DNA of 5,501 nt from an uncultured Oscillospiraceae bacterium (GTDB taxonomy: Bacteria > Bacillota > Clostridia > Oscillospirales > Acutalibacteraceae): the NCBI GenBank assembly GCA_900554525.1, contig USHL01000102.1, positions 1 through 5,501 on the forward strand, in the 5' to 3' direction. Position 1 is the stretch's first letter. Each line of letters opens with the position of its first letter. A program made the translations under genes and the position numbers. Positions 1-5,410 of this stretch are shown one piece after another. The notes beneath the pieces were generated by a model that had not been told where the DNA came from, searched no databases, and worked only from the letters and a program-made list of their open reading frames with translations.

Positions 1-64
1 CTATTTCAGCCATTTTTTCGAGTACCTCAGTACTGACGGATAATTCCGTTTTTTTATCTGCCAT
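1..64 (-). CDS. Asp23/Gls24-family protein, N-terminal fragment (probable)
   Basis: Only the first 21 codons are inside the window; the rest lies beyond position 1. The start is the ATG at 64-62, with a strong Shine-Dalgarno GGAGGT at 77-72, seven bases upstream. The visible peptide begins MADKKTELSVSTEVLEKMAE and continues with I. A short polar start followed by a beta strand and then 'EVLEKMAEI' resembles the opening of Asp23/Gls24 (YqhY-like) proteins, which typically run 'I.I..EVI..IA..A'. Proteins of this family act at the cell envelope in Gram-positive bacteria, and YqhY has been linked to control of acetyl-CoA carboxylase. In B. subtilis yqhY lies a few genes downstream of spoIIIA, after accB and accC, so a direct spoIIIAH neighbour fits a Clostridia-type arrangement. 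That a gene starts here is well supported; the family call rests on about 20 residues and is tentative. Confidence 0.6.
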   Translation of the reverse strand, partial: MADKKTELSVSTEVLEKMAEI

Positions 65-71
65 GGATTTT

Positions 72-77
72 ACCTCC
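72..77 (-). promoter_or_regulatory. Ribosome binding site of the Asp23-like gene
   Basis: GGAGGT on the minus strand, seven bases before the ATG at 64. It fixes the start of the gene that leaves the window on the left. Confidence 0.8.
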
Positions 78-107
78 GATTTTGATATTGTGCTGCTGTA
101 TGCTTTT

Positions 108-135
108 ATTATACCACATTTTTGCAATAACACAA
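108..135 (-). promoter_or_regulatory. Sigma-A-type promoter with extended -10, upstream of the Asp23-like gene
   Basis: On the minus strand a perfect TATAAT lies at 113-108. It is preceded by TGG, giving the extended -10 form TGnTATAAT. A weak -35 candidate TTGTGT (130-135) sits 16 bases upstream. The predicted transcript would start near position 101 and carry a leader of roughly 37 bases before the ATG at 64. The whole element fits in the 76-base gap after spoIIIAH. This suggests the next gene is expressed in vegetative cells independently of the sporulation operon. Confidence 0.75.
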
Positions 136-140
136 CATTT

Positions 141-686
141 TTATTTTACCGGAACTATTTTTATATCGCCGAGCGCGATATTTGTTTCGGAGGTAACGAT
201 ATCCTGTATCTGTAATGTCTGCGCGGAGGTCAGTCCGTCGGATTTTACAACTACGTTTATTCCTTTATCTCCTATGATAGCCACGGCCTTTTCAAAGCCC
301 TTGGCCTTTAAAAGACTTTCGATATTGCTTTCGCTTTCCATATCGTCCGATATTTTTTCGATTTTGGCAAGTGCCGACTTTTTATCCTCTTCGGTGAGCT
401 TGCTGCTTTTAAGGGTCTCTTCTATGGTTTCCTGTGCTTCCTTGCGGGTGTTTTCTCGTTCCTTTTTCACCTCGGTAAAATAGTCGAAATCCTTGCTTTC
501 CTGCGCCTTTGCGCCTGTTTGTACCGTTTCCGACTTGCTTGAGGTGTTGCTTACGTAGGATGCTTCACCGAGATATTTTCCCGACGTCGGCGCAAATTCC
601 ATATTCAGCCATATCGCCGCCGCCAGCGCCAAAACCATTACAGTTACGGCAATCTGACTTTTTCCGAATACTTTACCTTTTTTCAT
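141..686 (-). CDS. spoIIIAH: Stage III sporulation protein AH (SpoIIIAH)
   Basis: SpoIIIAH is the mother-cell half of the SpoIIIAH-SpoIIQ channel that crosses the space between the two membranes around the forespore. The 181-residue product has a short basic N-terminus, one membrane helix at about residues 11-28 and a linker rich in Ser, Thr and Lys. The conserved core starts at residues 68-79 with DYFTEVKKEREN and runs to the C-terminus. The core contains the helix-strand pattern of the ring-building motif (the EscJ/PrgK/FliF-like fold known for this family), including 'IESLLKAKGFEKAVAIIGD' (122-140) and 'GINVVVKSDGL' (142-152). The protein is somewhat shorter than B. subtilis SpoIIIAH (about 218 residues), mostly in the linker. 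I chose the ATG at 686 because a perfect AGGAGG lies eight bases upstream; the in-frame ATG at 704 would precede that site. It overlaps spoIIIAG by 14 bases and is last in the operon. SpoIIQ is not in this window. Confidence 0.95.
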   Translation of the reverse strand: MKKGKVFGKSQIAVTVMVLALAAAIWLNMEFAPTSGKYLGEASYVSNTSSKSETVQTGAKAQESKDFDYFTEVKKERENTRKEAQETIEETLKSSKLTEEDKKSALAKIEKISDDMESESNIESLLKAKGFEKAVAIIGDKGINVVVKSDGLTSAQTLQIQDIVTSETNIALGDIKIVPVK

Positions 687-1230
687 AAGAGCTTCCTCCT
701 GCAATATATACTCTTTTTGATGAGATATTCAGCGCCGCCGTGACGGCGTTTTCTATTTTTTCATTTGTCTGTAGGTCGTCGCCTCCCTCGCATACGATAG
801 CTACGCCGCGGACCTCCGGCATTTCGGTGGTCACAAGCAGAGCCTGCTCTCCGCCGTCGGCGGATTTTACGGTGATGTAGGTCTGCTTGGATTCGCTCGA
901 AGAGCTTTCAAGGTTGCTTTCGGTCCGGTTTTCGGAGGTGCCCTCGTTTACGTCGGCGTATGAATATCTGATGCCGCTTTCAAGGGTTATCACCACGTTG
1001 ACGTTTTCGCTGCCCGTAATGCTTTTGACTATGTCGGAGATGCTGTTTTCCAACCCCGTACGGTATTCTTCAACGGAAAAGCTTTCGGTCGGAAGGGTGT
1101 TTTCTTTATCTTTTTTTTCGCCGCCGATAAAGGAGGAAATACAGATAAGAACTATCCCGGCAAGACCGACTGTCAAAAGCAGACCGGGTGACTTAAGCTT
1201 TGTTATGTATTTTTGAAGCACTTCATTCAT
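673..1230 (-). CDS. spoIIIAG: Stage III sporulation protein AG (SpoIIIAG)
   Basis: SpoIIIAG forms a large oligomeric ring in the intermembrane space of the engulfed forespore, part of the feeding-tube channel. The 185-residue product has a cytoplasmic N-terminus, a membrane helix at about residues 16-35, a charged linker, and then a soluble domain from about residue 52 ('EEYRTGLENSISDIVKSITG'). The first strand is 'VNVVITLESG' (77-86). A long insertion follows at about 88-128, with a Ser/Glu-rich stretch at 104-115, and the second half of the domain ('EVRGVAIVCEGG', 'IENAVTAALNISSKRVYI') resumes at about 139. In the family this insertion builds the extra beta-structure (beta-triangle) of the ring. 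The ATG at 1230 overlaps spoIIIAF by eight bases and is served by a GAGGTT repeat just upstream. The longer in-frame start at 1296 would add 22 basic, non-family residues inside spoIIIAF and was rejected. B. subtilis AG is longer, about 229 residues. Confidence 0.95.
   Translation of the reverse strand: MNEVLQKYITKLKSPGLLLTVGLAGIVLICISSFIGGEKKDKENTLPTESFSVEEYRTGLENSISDIVKSITGSENVNVVITLESGIRYSYADVNEGTSENRTESNLESSSSESKQTYITVKSADGGEQALLVTTEMPEVRGVAIVCEGGDDLQTNEKIENAVTAALNISSKRVYIAGGSSYEKR
695..700 (-). promoter_or_regulatory. Ribosome binding site of spoIIIAH (decides the start)
   Basis: Perfect AGGAGG on the minus strand, eight bases before the ATG at 686 and inside the end of spoIIIAG. It is the strongest ribosome binding site in the operon and rules out the upstream in-frame ATG at 704. 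Confidence 0.85.
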
Positions 1231-1654
1231 TGATAACCTCAACCTCGTAATTTTCTGCCACGACGCCGAGTGCCTCCTTGATTTTCCGTTCCTCACAGTC
1301 CGAATAAACTATAACTTTACTAATTATTATGCTGCCGTCCTCTGATTTATCCGTACAAACTGTAATTTTTGAAAAATTAATTCCGGCGCTTTCAAGCGTA
1401 TGGGCGTAAACATATTCTGCCGCGGCGGTGTCAAGCTCGGCGGTGGCCGTTTCGGGAGGGGAAAAGGCCTCCGCGTCGAACTTGGCGTTTTTCACGGTGA
1501 CAGAAGCCGCGGCGATTACCGTGAGCATAAATACCAGACTCAAAACGTATTTTACCGGCTTTTGCATAGAACCGTCCGGGCAGAGCAGATAGAGAGCTCC
1601 GATAAGTATACAGCCTGTGCAGAATGCGGTTATAAATGTGGTAAAAAAATTCAT
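1223..1654 (-). CDS. spoIIIAF: Stage III sporulation protein AF (SpoIIIAF)
   Basis: SpoIIIAF is an integral membrane component of the SpoIIIA-SpoIIQ channel. The 143-residue product has two membrane helices (about residues 6-25 and 34-53) joined by a short loop with 'CPDGSMQKPVKYVLSLVFML', the usual opening of this family. A linker rich in Ala, Glu and Thr follows, then a small C-terminal alpha/beta domain (about 92-141: 'INFSKITVC', 'SIIISKVIVY', 'ERKIKEALGVVAENYEVEV'). This domain matches the ring-building-type fold reported for SpoIIIAF, AG and AH. It is much shorter than B. subtilis AF (about 206 residues), mainly in the linker. The start codon ATG at 1654 overlaps the spoIIIAE stop as ATGA, so translation is probably coupled; the upstream AGGT at about eight bases is only a moderate ribosome binding site. 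The stop overlaps the spoIIIAG start by eight bases. Confidence 0.93.
   Translation of the reverse strand: MNFFTTFITAFCTGCILIGALYLLCPDGSMQKPVKYVLSLVFMLTVIAAASVTVKNAKFDAEAFSPPETATAELDTAAAEYVYAHTLESAGINFSKITVCTDKSEDGSIIISKVIVYSDCEERKIKEALGVVAENYEVEVINE
1235..1246 (-). promoter_or_regulatory. Tandem ribosome binding site of spoIIIAG
   Basis: Two consecutive GAGGTT hexamers on the minus strand lie inside the last codons of spoIIIAF, where they encode the Glu-Val repeat EVEV. The nearer copy ends four bases before the ATG at 1230 (six bases counted from GAGG). It supports that ATG over the upstream in-frame start at 1296. Confidence 0.7.
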
Positions 1655-2775
1655 TGCGTTTTACCTGCCGTTACTACTACTGTAAGTGATATGACGAACA
1701 TAGCGCCGGTCAGCAGCATTATTCCTATAAGTATGGAAAACATTGCGTCAACGGCCTTGAGTATTCCCGAAATTTCCGGCAGGGAAAATAATTCCGACAC
1801 ACCGGAGGTTATTATCAGCACGGCGCGCCATATGATAAGCTCAAGCACCAGCGGCAGGAGAGCAGCGCAGCAGGCGACTACGCCGTAAATTCCTACCGAT
1901 GATTTCAAAAGCCCCATAGAAGCCGTCACGGTGTTCAGCGCTTCGGAGAGTGCGCCGCCCGCTACCGGCACCGATGAGCCGATAATGAACTTTGCGGTCT
2001 TTACGGTGAGACTGTCTGCCGAGGCGTTGACGGCTGTCTGAATGCTCAGTATCCCGATAAATACTGTCGAGATAAATGACATAATCCAGAAGGCCAGCTT
2101 TTTTACGGTGTCGGTGATTCCGCTTTTTTTAATAAGCGGCGAGACAGAGGTGCTTATGCTCAGCGCCAGATATCCGCCCATAAGCGGCAGAACCGCGAAG
2201 TTTGATATGTAGGACACCGCCTGTGTCGCCGTGAGCAGCAGCGCACTCATAGAGGCCGAGGTGACTGCCGCGCCGGAGGAGGCGACTATCACTGCGAATA
2301 TCGGTACAAAAGCCAGCATAAAAACGCTGAGCCCCTGAAGGGCGTCGACCGAGGCCGAAATCACCGAAAACACCGGAGCGGCTATGACGGCTGCCGCTGC
2401 CACGGCCGAGGCATACATTGCCGCGGAAACAGCGCTGCTTTTTTGTTCGGCGGCGCCGAGAGCTGCGGATATCAGAATTATTCCGATTATCCCAGCGCCC
2501 GCCTTTAACGGCGTTTTTGCGCCCGAAACGATAAATCCCCATATATGTTCAAAAACGTTCTCGGCCGAAAGGCGGTTGACCCATTCCGAATCCGACGGAT
2601 CTATCCCGTTTTTTTCAAAATATTCCTGCGCGCCGTCCGGCAGGTTTTCTTCGATTTCCTCAGCACCGCTGATTTTGTACTGCTCGGCGTAAAAATCCTC
2701 TTCTTCGGCAAGCACCGTCACAGAAAGCAGAACAGCGAATATCGCCGCGATAACGGATATTTTTAAAAGCTTCAT
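1651..2775 (-). CDS. spoIIIAE: Stage III sporulation protein AE (SpoIIIAE)
   Basis: SpoIIIAE is the large polytopic membrane subunit of the mother-cell SpoIIIA complex. The 374-residue product starts with a signal peptide (residues 1-23, likely cleavage after 'TVLA' before an acidic EEE). An extracytoplasmic acidic region of about 60 residues follows, and then about seven or eight hydrophobic segments at roughly 92-109, 115-137, 151-168, 177-208, 228-247, 294-322 and 345-369. The family hallmark 'FIIGSSVPVAGGALSEALNTV'-type motif is at 263-283 and 'LPLVLELIIWRAVL' is at 307-320. Length is close to the B. subtilis protein (about 399). I set the start at the ATG at 2775: TGAGGTT lies six bases upstream, it forms an ATGA overlap with the spoIIIAD stop, and it gives a clean signal peptide. 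An upstream in-frame ATG at 2844 would add 23 unlikely residues overlapping spoIIIAD. Confidence 0.95.
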   Translation of the reverse strand: MKLLKISVIAAIFAVLLSVTVLAEEEDFYAEQYKISGAEEIEENLPDGAQEYFEKNGIDPSDSEWVNRLSAENVFEHIWGFIVSGAKTPLKAGAGIIGIILISAALGAAEQKSSAVSAAMYASAVAAAAVIAAPVFSVISASVDALQGLSVFMLAFVPIFAVIVASSGAAVTSASMSALLLTATQAVSYISNFAVLPLMGGYLALSISTSVSPLIKKSGITDTVKKLAFWIMSFISTVFIGILSIQTAVNASADSLTVKTAKFIIGSSVPVAGGALSEALNTVTASMGLLKSSVGIYGVVACCAALLPLVLELIIWRAVLIITSGVSELFSLPEISGILKAVDAMFSILIGIMLLTGAMFVISLTVVVTAGKTQ

Positions 2776-3158
2776 TTTATGAACCTCAGAGCTGTCTGCA
2801 ATATGGATGATATGAGCGGCAGACTGATTATGAAAACTGCACATTTTCCGGCAAGCTCCGCTTTTGCGGCGAGTGCGTTCTGTCCGCTGTCTCGGCAGGC
2901 GTCGGCGATAAAACCGGTGATATATCCGATTCCGAGTGCTTTAAAGGCCGCTTTAAAATATTCGGTGTTGATTCCGCTTGCCTCAATCTCACTTTTCAAA
3001 TAATCTATCGGGGCGGAAATACTTTTTATCACAAAGATAATTGCGATAATTCCGCCGCCAAGCACTACCGCAATGGAATATTCGGCTTTGTACTGCTTTA
3101 AAAGTATTGCAAGCACAGCGGTTATAAGGCAGACCGCTAAAATTTTAAATATATCCAT
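2772..3158 (-). CDS. spoIIIAD: Stage III sporulation protein AD (SpoIIIAD)
   Basis: SpoIIIAD is a small polytopic membrane protein of the SpoIIIA channel complex, in the same protein family as SpoIIIAC. The 128-residue product has membrane helices at about residues 4-20, 27-47 and 104-122. The central conserved block at 73-105 reads as 'ALGIGYITGFIADACRDSG' followed by 'ALAAKAELAGK', a strong signature of the family. Length matches the B. subtilis protein (about 133). The ATG at 3158 comes three bases after the spoIIIAC stop. The upstream GGG is a poor ribosome binding site, so translation probably depends on coupling to spoIIIAC. The stop codon overlaps the spoIIIAE start (ATGA). Confidence 0.95.
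   Translation of the reverse strand: MDIFKILAVCLITAVLAILLKQYKAEYSIAVVLGGGIIAIIFVIKSISAPIDYLKSEIEASGINTEYFKAAFKALGIGYITGFIADACRDSGQNALAAKAELAGKCAVFIISLPLISSILQTALRFIK
2782..2788 (-). promoter_or_regulatory. Ribosome binding site of spoIIIAE (decides the start)
   Basis: TGAGGTT on the minus strand, six bases before the ATG at 2775. It supports the signal-peptide start over the in-frame ATG at 2844. Confidence 0.7.
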
Positions 3159-3161
3159 GTG

Positions 3162-3356
3162 TTATAACCCAAAAAGATTTTTTACCGTGTCAAAGAGCTC
3201 TGCTATCGCGTTGACGATCATCAATAGCACTACCACGAGACCCGCAAGGGAGGTGAGCATTGCCTGTTCCTCGCGTCCGGAGCGTACCAGAAGCTGATGC
3301 AGTACCGTGACTATAATTCCGACCGCGGCAATTCTGAAAATAAAATCGACGTCCAT
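3162..3356 (-). CDS. spoIIIAC: Stage III sporulation protein AC (SpoIIIAC)
   Basis: SpoIIIAC is a very small membrane protein of the channel complex. The 64-residue product starts MDVDFIFRIAAVGIIVTVLH and has two membrane helices (about 5-23 and 33-52) joined by a charged loop 'VRSGREEQA'. It ends in a short amphipathic tail. This pattern and the sequence 'FRIAAVGIIV..LH' match B. subtilis SpoIIIAC (about 68 residues). Start choice: an in-frame GTG at 3365 would add Met-Lys-Ser, but AGGTGA at 3367-3362 includes that GTG and serves as the ribosome binding site for the ATG at 3356, five bases further on. The gene begins nine bases after the spoIIIAB stop. Confidence 0.93.
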   Translation of the reverse strand: MDVDFIFRIAAVGIIVTVLHQLLVRSGREEQAMLTSLAGLVVVLLMIVNAIAELFDTVKNLFGL

Positions 3357-3361
3357 TGATT

Positions 3362-3367
3362 TCACCT
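3362..3367 (-). promoter_or_regulatory. Ribosome binding site of spoIIIAC (decides the start)
   Basis: AGGTGA on the minus strand overlaps two bases of the spoIIIAB stop codon and contains the alternative GTG at 3365. It lies five bases before the ATG at 3356, so the GTG is more likely part of the site than a start codon. Confidence 0.65.
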
Positions 3368-3818
3368 ACAAAAAGAAAATACAGATAAATATTCCTCCGA
3401 GTATCCCGATGCTGTTGTAGAGCCGGCAGAGCTCTCGGCATTTTTGTTCGGCCTCGGAGCATTTTTTGGATATAAGGGAAATATAAAGCTCTGTTCGTTC
3501 GCACTCCGATTCAGTGTCAGACATTCCGATATCGCGGAAAAATTCATTGATAAGGGAAATATCGCCTTTTTCAAGCCCTGCTTCGTTTATTATAAAATCC
3601 CCGTTTTTATATACTGCAAGACCGCCGAACGACCCGTTGACCAATCTGCCGATTTCACCGGAATTCAGTCTTATGCGTTCTTTCAGGTCTTTGAGAGACC
3701 GACAGATGCGACTGAGCTTTTTATATCGCTGCTTAAGCTGCATAGATTTCATAATACCTCCCGCCGCAGATGCGGAAAAAATCATTAACAGTCCTAAAAG
3801 CTTAAACGGCAAGCTCAC
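3366..3818 (-). CDS. spoIIIAB: Stage III sporulation protein AB (SpoIIIAB)
   Basis: SpoIIIAB is a membrane-associated component of the SpoIIIA complex, thought to link the SpoIIIAA ATPase to the membrane parts. The 150-residue product has an N-terminal membrane helix (about 6-22, ending in 'SASAAGGI'), a long, charged, mostly helical domain (about 25-134) and a C-terminal hydrophobic segment 'SIGILGGIFICIFFL' that ends the protein. The 'LKDLKERI' (42-49) and 'FFRDIGMSDTESE' (93-105) blocks match conserved family positions. It is slightly shorter than B. subtilis AB (about 171). The start is GTG at 3818, supported by AAAGGAG seven bases upstream. The gene overlaps spoIIIAA by 17 bases and ends in TAG. 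Confidence 0.93.
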   Translation of the reverse strand: MSLPFKLLGLLMIFSASAAGGIMKSMQLKQRYKKLSRICRSLKDLKERIRLNSGEIGRLVNGSFGGLAVYKNGDFIINEAGLEKGDISLINEFFRDIGMSDTESECERTELYISLISKKCSEAEQKCRELCRLYNSIGILGGIFICIFFL

Positions 3819-4737
3819 TGTAAAGCTCCTTTGCGGATATATATTCTAAAGGCTTCCCCGGCGCGCCCTGAAGCAGTGCGATATTTTCTACGGCCCCGCT
3901 TTCAATGAGCAGATTGGTTACCCGCCGCCTTTTAAGGTCCTCAAAATTGCCGACATGCGCGGTGGTTATTACGCTGACACCTGCCGAAAAGCTTTCACTT
4001 ACACGCTTAAGCTCCTCAGCGGTGCCGATTTCATCAAAGGCCACAATATCCGGGAACATTGTTCGCACTGCAATTTCTATGCCGGAAGCTTTGTCGCGGG
4101 TCAAAAGAATGTCGCTGTTTGCTCCCAAATCGTTGGCGGCTTTACCTTCCTGACTTCCGGAAAGCTCGCCTCGGCTGTCAATGACCGCAATGCGGAAAAT
4201 ACGGCCGCAAAGCCCGCCTGAAAGCTGTCTTATGAGGTCGCGCAGCACAGTGGTTTTTCCGCTGCCGGGAGGCCCGGCAATAAGCAGTCCTCCTCCGGTA
4301 TATCTGCGGGCAATCCTGTCTGCGGCGCCGAATATCTCGCGTGCGATTCTTATGTTTATTGAGGAAATGTCATGCATAATTCCGTTTTCGGTAAGAGTGC
4401 CGCATATGCCCGCGCGGTGTCCATGCTCCATTATTATAAATCCGTTTTTCAGCTCTTCGGCATGTGCGTATACCGAGCTGCGGCACAGGCGTTTGAAGCT
4501 TTCCTCAATATCGGAGCTTTCTGCCGTAATCAGATCGCGCGTGATATATTCGGAGGTTTGTCCGTTGTCTAAAAGAAAAACCGATTCGCCGTTTACGGTA
4601 AGTGATACCGGCAGGGAACGCCTCAGCCGTATTTCCTGTACGCGCGCCTTGACGTCAGGGGATATTCGGCGCAGGATTTTTTCCATTCTTTCGCTTACAC
4701 CGTAAAGAGCGCTGTCAAACCTTTGAATGTTGTCCAT
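3802..4737 (-). CDS. spoIIIAA: Stage III sporulation protein AA, secretion-type ATPase (SpoIIIAA)
   Basis: SpoIIIAA is the cytoplasmic (mother-cell) ATPase of the SpoIIIA-SpoIIQ channel, related to type II/IV secretion ATPases; ATP binding is needed for sigma-G activity in the forespore. The 311-residue product has an N-terminal domain (1-145) with the family block 'GFIIMEHGHRAGICG' at 99-113. The nucleotide-binding core follows: Walker A GPPGSGKTT at 155-163 (lysine 161), 'VIDSRGEL' at 185-192, Walker B-type 'PDIVAFDEIGT' at 229-239 (Asp235, Glu236) and 'TTAH' at 258-261. All key residues are present and length is close to B. subtilis AA (about 307). The start is set at the ATG at 4737, six bases after AGAGGTG. 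The in-frame GTG at 4746 lies inside that ribosome binding site and would add only Met-Lys-Lys. It is the first gene of the operon. Confidence 0.96.
   Translation of the reverse strand: MDNIQRFDSALYGVSERMEKILRRISPDVKARVQEIRLRRSLPVSLTVNGESVFLLDNGQTSEYITRDLITAESSDIEESFKRLCRSSVYAHAEELKNGFIIMEHGHRAGICGTLTENGIMHDISSINIRIAREIFGAADRIARRYTGGGLLIAGPPGSGKTTVLRDLIRQLSGGLCGRIFRIAVIDSRGELSGSQEGKAANDLGANSDILLTRDKASGIEIAVRTMFPDIVAFDEIGTAEELKRVSESFSAGVSVITTAHVGNFEDLKRRRVTNLLIESGAVENIALLQGAPGKPLEYISAKELYSELAV
3826..3832 (-). promoter_or_regulatory. Ribosome binding site of spoIIIAB
   Basis: AAAGGAG on the minus strand within the end of spoIIIAA, seven bases before the GTG at 3818. It justifies the non-ATG start. 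Confidence 0.75.
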
Positions 4738-4743
4738 TTTTTT

Positions 4744-4750
4744 CACCTCT
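4744..4750 (-). promoter_or_regulatory. Ribosome binding site of spoIIIAA (decides the start)
   Basis: AGAGGTG on the minus strand, six bases before the ATG at 4737. Its last three bases are an in-frame GTG at 4746 that could be miscalled as the start. Confidence 0.75.
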
Positions 4751-4755
4751 GCTTA

Positions 4756-4784
4756 AATATATGAGAGGGTTGTCCCCGATAGAA
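4756..4784 (-). promoter_or_regulatory. Candidate sigma-E promoter of the spoIIIA operon
   Basis: On the minus strand CATATATT (4763-4756) matches seven of eight positions of the sigma-E -10 consensus CATACAHT. Fourteen bases upstream TTCTATC (4784-4778) matches the -35 consensus KMATATT in four of seven positions, including the TAT core. A spacer of 14 is typical for sigma-E, the mother-cell factor known to drive spoIIIA in B. subtilis. The -35 element directly abuts the T-run of the upstream terminator. A caveat is that the predicted start would fall near 4749, at the edge of the ribosome binding site, giving an unusually short leader. Confidence 0.5.
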
Positions 4785-4822
4785 CAAAAATAAAAACGGA
4801 TATGCTCCGAGCATATCCGTTT
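4785..4822 (-). terminator. Intrinsic terminator of the 151-residue hypothetical gene
   Basis: Perfect 13-bp arms (4794-4806 and 4810-4822) with a three-base loop are followed on the minus strand by TTTTTATTTTTG. The hairpin starts within the TAA stop codon of the upstream gene (4823-4821). It insulates the spoIIIA operon from that gene. The opposite strand has no comparable T-run, so it is unidirectional. Confidence 0.92.
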
Positions 4823-5276
4823 AAAGATGTATATCTTCATTTTTATAAACTGTTTTTAAAACATTATCCTTAGAAAAAATATAAATAAAATTACGATAAA
4901 TAAGCGCAACACTGTCTTCTCCTTCTTTTTGGCGAATCCGGAATGCGGAATCTGCCGGCAGTTGATTTGCGCTTTTCCCGAACAGGTATGCTTCGCGTGC
5001 TTTTGTGTATATTTCTTGTTCATTATTCAAGCCTAAGCGTTCTTTCATACGCTGATTCGCATGATTGGTAACGGCTTGGAAATCAGGATGAAGAAATCCA
5101 TCTTCAGCCCAGTTTTTTCGTTCGTAGGCTTGTATTTCCCGCTCTTTCGAAATTTGGGGGTCTTTTCTGTAATCGTAAGAGTTGGGCTTATTCGCAGTTT
5201 TGTTATGCTTGCCGCGCCTGTAAAATAAGATAAGGATTGTGACTGCAATTATTAATGCTGCAATAAATATGTACAT
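4821..5276 (-). CDS. Membrane-anchored hypothetical protein with DUF4258-like domain
   Basis: The 151-residue product has one N-terminal membrane helix (about 2-19, then 'YRRGK'), suggesting an inner-membrane anchor with a cytoplasmic body. A polar linker (about 22-64) follows. The soluble domain (about 66-146) contains 'HANQRMKERLGL' (72-83), a helix with 'TKAREAYLFG' (91-100) and two or three beta strands 'FRIRQK', 'VALIYRNFIYIFSKD' and 'VLKTVY'. This His-x3-Arg-Met-x2-Arg helix, followed by strands ending in 'tVy', resembles DUF4258-type small domains (related in fold to RelE/BrnT-like RNases), but I cannot confirm homology and assign no activity. The ATG at 5276 has AAGGAG nine bases upstream. 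The 3' part is very AT-rich (21 G+C in bases 4821-4920, against 61 in 1921-2020 of spoIIIAE), hinting at a different origin from the operon. No sporulation role is evident. Confidence 0.85.
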   Translation of the reverse strand: MYIFIAALIIAVTILILFYRRGKHNKTANKPNSYDYRKDPQISKEREIQAYERKNWAEDGFLHPDFQAVTNHANQRMKERLGLNNEQEIYTKAREAYLFGKSANQLPADSAFRIRQKEGEDSVALIYRNFIYIFSKDNVLKTVYKNEDIHL

Positions 5277-5285
5277 AGGAATTTA

Positions 5286-5291
5286 CTCCTT
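5286..5291 (-). promoter_or_regulatory. Ribosome binding site of the 151-residue gene, abutting the tRNA terminator
   Basis: AAGGAG on the minus strand lies nine bases before the ATG at 5276. It immediately follows the T-run of the tRNA-Cys terminator, which leaves no space for a separate promoter in between. Confidence 0.7.
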
Positions 5292-5323
5292 AAAAAAACT
5301 CCAAGCCGAAAGGCTTGGAGTTT
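5292..5323 (-). terminator. Intrinsic terminator after tRNA-Cys
   Basis: Perfect 12-bp arms (5296-5307 and 5312-5323) with a four-base loop, GC-rich near the loop, are followed on the minus strand by an unbroken run of T. It begins one base beyond the encoded CCA end of tRNA-Cys. Confidence 0.92.
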
Positions 5324-5324
5324 C

Positions 5325-5399
<75 letters not shown>

Positions 5400-5410
5400 G
5401 TATTGAATCG

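Noticed and set aside
82..483. Plus-strand open frames throughout the window (for example 82-483, 1400-1888, 3444-3788, 4181-4705)
   Set aside because: Each lies antisense to a recognised spoIIIA gene, has no family resemblance and mostly no ribosome binding site; they are by-products of the coding bias on the other strand.
1231..1296. Longer SpoIIIAG start at 1296
   Set aside because: The extra 22 basic residues are read out of frame inside spoIIIAF and do not resemble the family; the ATG at 1230 has a tandem GAGGTT site.
2129..2542. Minus-strand frame inside spoIIIAE rich in Arg and Gly
   Set aside because: It is an out-of-frame shadow of a conserved membrane protein, with no membrane or domain pattern of its own.
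2776..2844. Longer SpoIIIAE start (ATG at 2844)
   Set aside because: It would add 23 residues ahead of a clean signal peptide and overlap spoIIIAD by 73 bases; the ATG at 2775 has a proper ribosome binding site.
141..4737. The eight-gene membrane/ATPase cluster as a previously undescribed secretion system
   Set aside because: Gene order, sizes and motifs match the well-known spoIIIA operon one to one, so it is not new.
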